Assembly (NCBI GenBank): GCA_017979445.1
Contig: CM030713.1
Location: forward strand, 26,023,163 to 26,087,162
Length of the DNA stretch: 64,000 bases
Direction: 5' to 3'
Origin: Akebia trifoliata
Taxonomy: Eukaryota; Streptophyta; Magnoliopsida; Ranunculales; Lardizabalaceae
The position numbers and the translations under genes are program-made. Shown here piece by piece: positions 56,410 through 64,000 of the stretch (the stretch's first letter is position 1; every line of letters starts with the position of its first letter). The notes beneath the pieces are model-generated. The model saw only the letters and a program-made list of their open reading frames with translations, searched no databases and was not told the origin of the DNA.

Positions 56410-57276
56410 ATGGCAAATGGTTGGATTAGATCGTTACAGTGCAAATCTAGAGTTCTCGAAGACGTCTACATGCCAAACCCTAAACAGATAAACCATCTTC
56501 TCCCCTCTCCAAGTTGCAGAAAAACCGTTCAAAATCTCAAAGATGTCGTTCAAACCACAAAGAAAATTCCAAGAAAAAAACACCCACCACCATCACCAAA
56601 TGCCAGATTACTCTCAAAAGCCCCAAAATCTGAACTCGGTTCGACCCCAACAAACCGGGTTCGACCCAATACCTCTGCTCGTCCTGCTTCAACCCCCGAT
56701 TCGTTTTTCCCAACCCTAACCGAGCTTCCAGAAGGACACCCATCTCGCAACGTTGTGGAGATAATCTTCAACACGAGTTGGTCAGCTAAGTCGTTCTCAG
56801 GTCAAATCGAGATGCTCTTCAAGGTTCAAAATCTGCCCAAAACCGTTGCCCTATTCGAAGAATACAGAGAGATTGTGAAATCTCGGGCAGTTTCTGGAAT
56901 CTCGGGCAGAAGGAGCGAGGAGGACGATGCACGGTGCATCGCTGATGGAAACGAAATGATGAGATTTCATTGTCTGGGGCCCACTGCCGGAGCGATCTAC
57001 GACATCGGTGGGATGTGTACGTTTTCCGGTAGAGATTCGACCATTTGTACGTTTTCCGGCAGTGGTGGGGCCCACGAGAGTGCTGGTGGAGGGAAAGGAA
57101 GGAGGGCTATGTTGGTTTGTCGAGTCATTGCGGGGAGAGTTTTTAAGCGAGTCGGGGTTGAATCGTTTTTTGAAGGCCGAGTTGGGTTTGACTCGGTTAT
57201 TGGAAAGAACGGAGATCTTATAGTGTTCGATTCAAGAGCAGTATTGCCCTGTTTTCTTATCGTCTATAAACTCTAG
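56410..57276 (+). CDS. Plant-specific protein with PARP-like C-terminal domain; C2H2-like family, finger not visible
   Basis: 288 residues, one exon, GC-richer than its surroundings, start context TTAATGG. It resembles the plant family annotated as C2H2-like zinc finger proteins with a PARP-catalytic-like fold (about 360-470 residues in the long members). Residues 28-47 (LPSPSCRKTVQNLKDVV) match the N-terminal block that precedes the finger in those proteins; then a basic Pro/Ser/Thr-rich linker (51-108) replaces the finger. The fold region runs from HPSRNVVEIIF (110-120) through CIADGNEMMRFHCLGP (176-191), CTFSGSGGAHESAGGGKGRR (213-232) and VIAGRV to GFDSVIG and NGDLIVFDSRAVLPCFLIVY (268-287). 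Known functions in the family are poorly defined and ADP-ribosyl transfer is not established. A CTFSG segment is repeated at 203-207 and 213-217. Confidence 0.85.
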   Translation: MANGWIRSLQCKSRVLEDVYMPNPKQINHLLPSPSCRKTVQNLKDVVQTTKKIPRKKHPPPSPNARLLSKAPKSELGSTPTNRVRPNTSARPASTPDSFFPTLTELPEGHPSRNVVEIIFNTSWSAKSFSGQIEMLFKVQNLPKTVALFEEYREIVKSRAVSGISGRRSEEDDARCIADGNEMMRFHCLGPTAGAIYDIGGMCTFSGRDSTICTFSGSGGAHESAGGGKGRRAMLVCRVIAGRVFKRVGVESFFEGRVGFDSVIGKNGDLIVFDSRAVLPCFLIVYKL

Positions 57277-57689
57277 AGAATATTGAAAATGTTTTTTTTT
57301 TTTTTAAATTTTATAATTGCGTCCATCAACCCATTTTTCCCGGGATTATAGGAAGAAAATTGTGTTGATAAACGCTTAATTTTTGTTTTTTTCTCTAAAT
57401 TTAATTTTGAATTTTATGTTTTAGAATCGTTTGACCTGGACAAGTGGGAGATTCCTATCAGCTTTGACTCGACCAAGATTTCATTCAAATTGATGGATTT
57501 AAAAAAAATAAAAATAAATTTTTTTGGCTGAGTTGAACAGGTTTGGTTTGATTTTAGGTTTTATGTATTTATAGAAATGATTTTACGAATTTAAATGTTT
57601 GTGCTTGAAGTAAAATAATATTTTGTTCTTGTAACATCTATTAATCTAATTTATAGAATAAATAATTATTTTAAAATTTTAATTATGCA
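57277..57689. other. 3' flank of the PARP-like gene
   Basis: T run at 57292-57305 shortly after the stop, then AT-rich sequence that should include the poly-A region. No other gene. Confidence 0.5.
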
Positions 57690-58340
57690 ATACAATCAAT
57701 GTTTTAAAATGATTTGTTGACCCGAATGATTGATTGGGCCGACCGAAAGTGGTCCGACTGAATCGATAAATCGATCGGAACAAAAAATAAAATATTATGT
57801 AAGTATTTTTGTTTTTTTATTTCTTTTCAAAGTTAGGTAACTTAAGCTTCGATGTAGACTACAAGATTTTAAGAAATTTTTTTTTTAAAAGAAAACTTTT
57901 CCATGTTGAATTTGAAATTTAAGAGTTTAGTGATTGTTTATTTTCGAAGCATGGTTCAAGTTATTTTAAAAGAAAAATATACATTTTATTTTATTTATTT
58001 GAAATATGACCTAAGCATGAATTTTAGAGGGTTGTGTTATTTTTCCTGCATTGCAATTCATCTTGCCTGTTAATTAAAATCTTTCAAAGTTTGATCTTTT
58101 TCTATTAATTTATAAGGGAATATCTTATAGGACATCTCAAATATTCATCAATTGTGAACGGGTATGTTAAAAATCATTTTCCACCAACTTGACTAGGTTA
58201 GTGGTTAAACCCTAGAACCAAGTGAGCCAATTGATTTTTGTAAAATTGAGTTTTTTAATGGACTCGACCAGTAAAAGCAACTTGGGAGAATCCAACCCAA
58301 TCAGACCGCCCGATCTAGTCTGATTGTTAAAACACTGATT
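57690..58340. mobile_element. TIR element with TGTTTTAA ends
   Basis: ATCAATGTTTTAAAA at the left and TTGTTAAAACACTGAT at the right are inverted. Next to them, GACCCGAATGATTGATTGG / GGGCCGACCG at the left mirrors CAACCCAATCAGACCGCC at the right. The centre is AT-rich. Target duplication uncertain, superfamily unassigned. Confidence 0.55.
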
Positions 58341-58639
58341 TTAATTACGATCGGATTTGAGCAAGTCATGTGGTAAAGAGTGTAAAACATTAATATTAAA
58401 ATTGAGTAAATGGGGGGTGTACATTTAATACTAATATTTTAGAAGAGAAACGTTTGAGAAAAATTGATTATTTAAGGGGGTGTAAATTTAGTAGCAATAT
58501 TGCAGAAGGGAAATGTTTGGTAAAAGTTGATTATTTAAAAATACTTTAAGAGTATGTTTGGGTTGAGAGAAGAGAAGAGAAAATATGCAATCTTCCTTGT
58601 CACAGATTTAATATTCATAAGGATGAGAGATTAAAGTTC

Positions 58640-59090
58640 TTGCCTATAAAATCATAATTGGATGGTTAAAAATGGAGATATACTTCTAGAGTGCCAAGTG
58701 ATTGACACACGCCAATCCAATCAAAAATAAAATTTTATAAGATGGCAATAAGACTAGTTGCACTGGCAAAAGTACGTAAATGATCATGATCGTCTACATG
58801 TTCCCTCCATTTTGGGATGTGGTCCCATGCGGGAGATACATGGACCACCTGTCGGCATGGTCCTTCCTTGATGGGGTAGGTCTCATTCAACGATAAATCC
58901 TATCTTCTAGGACGAGATAAAAGTTAGGAATCATAATTGAAGGTATAAATCTCGGAGTTAGATAAGTTTATAAATATGAAAAAGATAATTAAGTTAAATA
59001 TTTCTTTTATGATTTTTGTACTTAAGATTGATTATACTTTGAGCATCAGAGACTCTTTGGCAAATTCCACACTAGTACCCAACAATGACG
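58640..59090 (+). mobile_element. LTR retrotransposon remnant (promoter/U5 part)
   Basis: TATAAATATGAAAAAG near 58971 would be the TATA box, and about 80 bases on comes TTTGAGCATCAGAGACTCTT with ACTAGTACCCAACAATGACG, the same layout as TTGAGCGTCGGAGGG in 23581-24131. Ends and target duplication not identified; no coding domains. Confidence 0.5.
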
Positions 59091-60198
59091 AAAACAACTA
59101 GCCTTGAAAGTTGACCATTGATGATCTCAAAGTGTCTTTATTCACTAGAAAATTATTTAGAGATTCTTCTTCATTTTGTTATGTATTTCTATCATTTTTT
59201 TAGATAAAAAATTGCGTCAATAGTTGATCTTCTTAGCATAATACCAAATTGGTTATTTGATACATTGTTTTGGTCTTAAACTTTGTTCTATCAATTTCTC
59301 ATAGTTTTAGAGTGTCTCATAAATATAATTCAATAGTTGGTATACGTCTTTCTCATTTATTTTTGGGTTGGGATCCCATATACTCATGGAAAAGGAAGTC
59401 ATATGTTCACACATGATCCCAATTGTGTAAATGCAAAATCTAGCGGTTGGAATTTATATTAAAGATATTCAATATATTCTACAGATGTTAATTTAGCATA
59501 ATCATTGGATTTTTCATTTACAATCATGTATGAACATATGACTAACAGGGGTGAGGCAACTAGCTTCTTAGAGCATCATATCACTCTCAAATTCCTTGAG
59601 TACATGCTATTCCCCACAAACTAAACATATCATGTAAGTCGGGATAAATCCTTGTGGGCTTAAACTCAAGATCTTTCCCGTTTTGGAGAGAGGCCCAAGC
59701 CATTATGCCCATCACTATGTTAGTTTTGAAGTCAACTCCATGACTCAATTATATTTGAATTGGCATACCGAGTCGTAGAAATTCAATTGAGTTGAGTTAG
59801 GTTGCTCAAGATTCAAGGTGAGTATCAAACTTTTAAAATAATTGTGGACTAATAAAACCCTAAAGTGAGGTTCACCAATGCTCTCATAGGAACCTACATT
59901 GAGATACTAAGACCCAAAGAGATGAGAATGGTAATGAGTTAGTCCATAATGATGTAAGGTCCCATGGAAGCAATTTCGAGGTAGGGCAGGAGATTCTCCC
60001 TTAAAAGTCGACTTTGGTCTGGGCGTTGATCAATTAATTGAGAAAGGGGCATAGCCCTTATAAGGAAATGGAGGGAGTCCTAAACTAGCCTGGTGGATCA
60101 CCACCCAAAGACCCATCTTGACATATGGAGATTAAAAAAGGGCCAATGCGCATATTTTCATCTTCTTTTTTTTATCAATGACTAGTAACGTTTTTTAA
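59091..60198. other. No gene; intergenic
   Basis: 59580-59720 holds ATAAATCCTTGTGGGC and AGAGAGGCCCAAGCC, a repeat-like stretch echoing 42895-43050. Otherwise nothing recognised. Confidence 0.45.
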
Positions 60199-60671
60199 TA
60201 GGGTTTAAAACGAGTTGGGTTTGGACCGGATATGAGTATATACATATTCATATCCAAATTTTTTATTCGGATCCTACAAGCTAAAATCATATCCGAACCA
60301 TCCTCAACCAAATTAATTGTTCGGGTCTAATAATTTAGAACCATTCAAAGTTATTTTAAGGAAAATGTTTAAAGGTAAGGTAACTTGAACATAAGACCTC
60401 TCTCTTTTAAAAAATGCCTTGCCTACTATGCACAACACTTATTTGTTGAAGAATATCATTTAAAAAAATATAAAAATATAACTTACAAAATAATATATCA
60501 TTCGGATCTATGTAAATATAGGAATATGGATCCGTATTCAATCCGAATCCAACTCGGGTCAAGGCATATCAACCCATTTTTTAATTTGGATATACTTAGA
60601 GAAACCAAACCCGTTAAATTTGAATTCGGATCACTCATATTTTGGATAAAATCCGACCCATTTAAACCTTA
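60199..60671. mobile_element. hAT-like element, degenerate
   Basis: Left end TAGGGTTTAAAACGAGTTGG and right end CCGACCCATTTAAACCTTA are inverted. Subterminal CGGATATG/TCCGAAT motifs recall the element at 47654. Flanking 8-mers (TTTTTTAA and TTTTTAGG) match only partly. No transposase. Confidence 0.5.
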
Positions 60672-60761
60672 TTTTTAGGTAAATCTTATATGGCAACAAT
60701 ATTCAAATATGGTATTTAATTTTGATGCCAATGGATTTCTTTTATGAGGGTTTTGTTAATA

Positions 60762-61044
60762 GGAAGCGGATCCTCTATAGCACACAGTTCCTATAGCACA
60801 GTTGCAATGGATGAGAGAGAGTTATGTTAGAAAATAATTAACATCTCTACCCTCTTTTGATCATGACTTACATCTGATTTTTAGAAATAAAAAAAAAATT
60901 AAAAAACAAGTTTTTTTTTCTTCAGATCCATGTCTTTAAAAATGAACGGCTATTGAACTCTCAATATTTAAAGAGTGAAATCTAATTGTGTGGCTGATGT
61001 TGCGCTCTTTCAACCCTTGAAACTGTGCTAGAGGATCTGCTTCC
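60762..61044. mobile_element. Mutator-like MITE
   Basis: 283 bp; ends GGAAGCGGATCCTCTATAGC and GCTAGAGGATCTGCTTCC are inverted, and the flanking 9-mers TTGTTAATA (60753-60761) and TTGTTACCA (61045-61053) match at 7 of 9. Confidence 0.72.
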
Positions 61045-61060
61045 TTGTTACCATGCGTAA

Positions 61061-61200
61061 GGGCACACGTTAAGCAGCATTAAATACACCTTGGAAATAA
61101 GTATTTTGAGGGTATTTTTGGTAAAAACATATCTTTTGAGGGCCTTTTTGTTGGGAAATTCATTTTCCAAAGTTTATTTATTGTACTTCAACGTGTGCCC
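61061..61200. mobile_element. Tourist-type MITE (PIF/Harbinger)
   Basis: 140 bp; ends GGGCACACGTT and AACGTGTGCCC are perfect inverted repeats, extending imperfectly inward to about 40 bp. Flanked by the 3-bp direct repeat TAA (61058-61060, 61201-61203), as expected of PIF/Harbinger MITEs. Confidence 0.85.
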
Positions 61201-61232
61201 TAAACAATAAAAACACCCATTTTATGAATCAG

Positions 61233-61414
61233 TTTTGAAAGTCATGTGCTAAGCTGATGAACCAATGGCACAACGCCATGTGTATAGAAAAGTTACTAAA
61301 AATAAAGCACTTAAATTGTTCCCAACTTTTATCTCAGTGACCAATCAATTTAGCTCATTTAATACACATGGCGTCATGCCATTAGTTCATCAACTTAGCA
61401 CATAACTTTCAAAA
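61233..61414. mobile_element. Foldback MITE with about 53-bp arms
   Basis: TTTTGAAAGTCATGTGCTAA (from 61233) mirrors TTAGCACATAACTTTCAAAA (to 61414). Then GATGAACCAATGGCA with TGCCATTAGTTCATC, and CGCCATGTGTAT with ATACACATGGCG. The loop is about 75 bases. Confidence 0.83.
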
Positions 61415-61613
61415 CAACAGATCTCACTTCAATCAAAAGGGTGTCAAGTTCCTATAGAATAGGAACGGTGTATTATATGGTAGGAATTTAATTAATACGG
61501 GCTCCTAATCATTGTTAGCAATTCGAAATGCGGCAAAAAATTCAATATGTGAAAATTTTGAGTTATATTCGATTTTGAATCATAAAAATTCGGTCAAAAA
61601 TTCAATAATAAGA

Positions 61614-61694
61614 TAGTGATGGTGATGATGAAATTGGTGATGTTAATGGTGAAGGTGATGATATAGTGGTGATGGTAATAATGATAGTGGTGTA
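61614..61694. repeat. Degenerate GGTGAT repeat
   Basis: Imperfect GTGATG/GGTGAT units over about 80 bp. Confidence 0.8.
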
Positions 61695-64000
61695 ATGAAG
61701 GCATTGATCATGAGGTTATTGTTCTTTCGTTTATAAAAGAAGACCAAAGTCAATGGACAAATCATCAATTTAAAAAATTAAGGTGTAATCTCAAATAAAT
61801 GTAGAGGGTTATGTCATTATTTTTTTTTAAGATAAAAGAGACATTTGTAACCTATAAAGGTGGATTATTCCTTCAAAATTTGACTATTTCAAAGTCGACT
61901 TGTGTTACATGTCACAACTTAGAAGTTTACACTTTGCAACATACAACAAGTTACAATAACATGTTTTTTTTACCGAGTTTTTAAAAATTTGTAAATTGGT
62001 AAAAAAACGTGTTTTATCTGAAAATTTGTGAATTATTCAAAATAGTTCAATAATCCGGAGAATAATACTTTCATTGAAAAAAACGAAAAACTTGCAAAAT
62101 TTTCAAGAATTGTAAGAGAGATTGCCAACAAGGCTCCTAACCAAGCCACTTTTAATATGGCATGCAGTGGAATGCATTTATTCTCCAATTAAAACATGCC
62201 ATGTAGGCATGAGAATGGAGTACCATACTGGATCGTGACTCTTATTTTATATTAGAATTAAGATTAATATCTGTAAGGGTTATTTTTTGTTCGAAATCGA
62301 ATATTTCCCTGCCACGTCACATGAAATCAAATATTTCCTTGCCGCGTCACATTATGGAGGTTGATCCTTCTGGTTGCATGTACAATATCTATTGTCATGT
62401 TCCAATTTGGTTGGAGCATGCAAATCGTCGACAATCTTTCTTCATGATAGTGTATGCTTTGTCATGACATGATTCCTGCCTGAAAAAAGACAATCGCTCA
62501 ATTTGAATTGGCTTGAGACGATAACCCAATTCCAAGTACAAATGTGCAATCCCTTCATTTGATGTTATCACGACGACTTAATGAGTTTAGATACCAACAA
62601 CGGATCTTTAGTACCCTACTCTTGAAAGAGATTTCAACCTCCAACAGTTCGAATCACAAAGAATATTAGAATTGATTGTCTTTTCATATATAGTCTTATA
62701 ATCTTCTATTTAAATCCTTCTTAGAGCGATTGTAATCCATCAATTATTATTAGAATTCTATTTGTAATAAGAACAATGTGAAGTCACGGGTTAGGATCTT
62801 AACTTAGCTTCTCCTGTGGAGGGTAGGGTAGAGATGGTAAAGGGTCCTTGTCTTCAATAGCTGGCACTTGGGCTCCATTTAACAGTATTAGATTGACATA
62901 TCGACCAAAAGTGTAATTTATTTATTTTTTTTCAAACTGTTTCCACATCTTCTATTCACACATAATTAATTTCTATTATGTTGTAAACTAGATTAATAAT
63001 TGATACTGTTCCCTTTCTTTGTGTTCATCCATTTGATTGTTGTTTCTCTTCAAACAGATATTTTGTCTCCAAAGAGGGGTTTTAAACTTCTATAAATAAG
63101 AGTCTTTTCAAAGGATTTGAACACACTAAAAATTGGATGTTAGAATAATCTTCTGTCATGCTAAGAATCTTTTCTATTTAATTAAACATACTTGGAGATA
63201 AATAATGTTTAGACGAGTATTTGAGTACTCATCAAATTAAACTCATAAATAATTAATCTTAGAGTTGATCAATTTTTTTGTATAATGGCATCTAAAACCA
63301 AAATCTGTTGAACACGAATACATGGGGACTTGATCAAAGTTTTGATGGATCAAATTCTAAGAGATGGCAAAAGAAAATTCATTAATTTTCTTTTAATTAA
63401 CCTCAAAGTAGGGCATAATTTTATAACATTTTTTATCCCATTTTATTGAAAGTTCCACAATGAATGAAATCCGAAAGAAACATGTGGAAAGCCACTTAAT
63501 AATGATTATACATGTGGTCATATTCTCAGCTCATTAACAAACTTTCTCTTCAACATCGACCAATCGACAAAGATAGTGAAAGAACTTTGGGGCCATTATA
63601 CAAACTTCGTGGAAGTACAAAGAATTGTTGAAAGGGATTCAGATTTTTAGCAACTTCACTACAGTCGTACAAATTTGTGTTTCATTGGAAGGAAATTAAG
63701 AGAGTGGCGGACTTTTTAGTTTTGATTAGAAGCGTGTGGAAACAAAATTTTGTAGTTGAGGATGTTAGCTCTATTCCTGAAGAGAACATGAATATTATCA
63801 TTGATGATGTATCTTGTAAAAATTTTCTCGTCTTACTTGGTAAAATTCCAAATTATGTCACATAAGATATCAACATTAAAAGAATATGACTAAATTAAAT
63901 TTAATTCCTATGAATGCAAATAAGAATATTAATATATTTGATGTGTGTATTGTGTTAAGCCAACTAATTATAAAATCTTTTCAAAATGTAGAAAGAAAAA
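61695..64000. other. No recognised gene; short open frame near the end
   Basis: AT-rich. A 34-bp near-tandem repeat (TCAAATATTTCCTTGCCGCG-type) lies at 62295-62350. A 62-codon frame at 63677-63865, open further upstream to about 63630, reads KFVFHWKEIKRVADFLVLIR; I do not recognise it, and it could be a retroelement or gene fragment. Confidence 0.4.

Noticed and set aside
56537..57223. Several 68-74-codon frames overlapping the PARP-like gene on both strands
   Set aside because: Frame shadows of a GC-richer coding region; they show no family motifs.
57690..57720. 9-bp target duplication for the TIR element at 57690-58340
   Set aside because: TTTAATTAT and TTTTAATTAC lie near both ends, but the left one is separated from the inverted end by several bases, so the pairing is not convincing.
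1..64000. Endogenous viral sequence, CRISPR array or bacterial operon
   Set aside because: No viral coat, movement or polyprotein motifs, no spaced identical repeats, and no clustered prokaryote-like genes were seen.

Overview
The window is nuclear DNA of a flowering plant, probably a dicot or early-diverging angiosperm. It is AT-rich and gene-poor, and it carries tRNA-derived SINEs, L1-type LINEs, CACTA, hAT, Mutator-like and PIF/Harbinger elements and solo LTRs. The three protein-coding loci I can support all resemble known plant families. I see no bacterial features, rRNA genes, functional tRNA genes or CRISPR arrays. The species cannot be named from the sequence.

Genes. (1) 4154-4537 (-): first coding exon of an oxysterol-binding-protein-related protein (ORP1C/ORP2A type) with the start of a PH domain and a clean splice donor. 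No later exon is visible before the window edge. (2) 36793-37464 (-): an intact single-exon PAP2-family lipid phosphate phosphatase (LPP-beta type) with all three catalytic motifs. (3) 56410-57276 (+): an intact single-exon gene of the plant-specific family whose C-terminal domain has a PARP-like fold, here without a visible C2H2 finger. From memory, ORP2A and LPPB are adjacent genes in Arabidopsis (At4g22540, At4g22550), so this may be an old gene pair pushed about 32 kb apart by transposons.

Layout. 0.1-2.8 kb: hAT and foldback MITEs. 2.8-4.8 kb: ORP exon and leader. 5-10 kb: SINE fragment, hAT MITE, microsatellites, CACTA end, foldback MITE. 11.0-13.3 kb: PIF/Harbinger-like element with a Myb/SANT-like exon. 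13.9-18.8 kb: an L1 remnant interrupted by a Mutator-like foldback element, a 1.9-kb solo LTR and a second LINE; the reverse-transcriptase reading resumes after each. 19.4 kb: SINE. 19.7-23.6 kb and 29.0-32.8 kb: two direct copies of a 3.8-kb segment. Between them lies a CACTA remnant holding a Mutator-like element that itself holds an hAT MITE. 37.7-42.4 kb: an inverted second CACTA remnant, split by a 1.6-kb solo LTR with a perfect target duplication, ending a few hundred bases upstream of the phosphatase start. 43.5-51.8 kb: foldback MITEs and two hAT elements. 55.5-56.3 kb: MITE and repeat next to the third gene. 57.7-61.4 kb: more TIR elements, an LTR remnant and a cluster of three MITEs. 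The last 2.3 kb has no recognised gene.

The three genes show no operon-like or pathway link. ORP and LPP proteins both act in membrane lipid metabolism, but their neighbourhood here is probably historical. I found no convincing new biological system. The strongest results are structural: transposon boundaries fixed by target-site duplications, and an insertion order that can be read directly.
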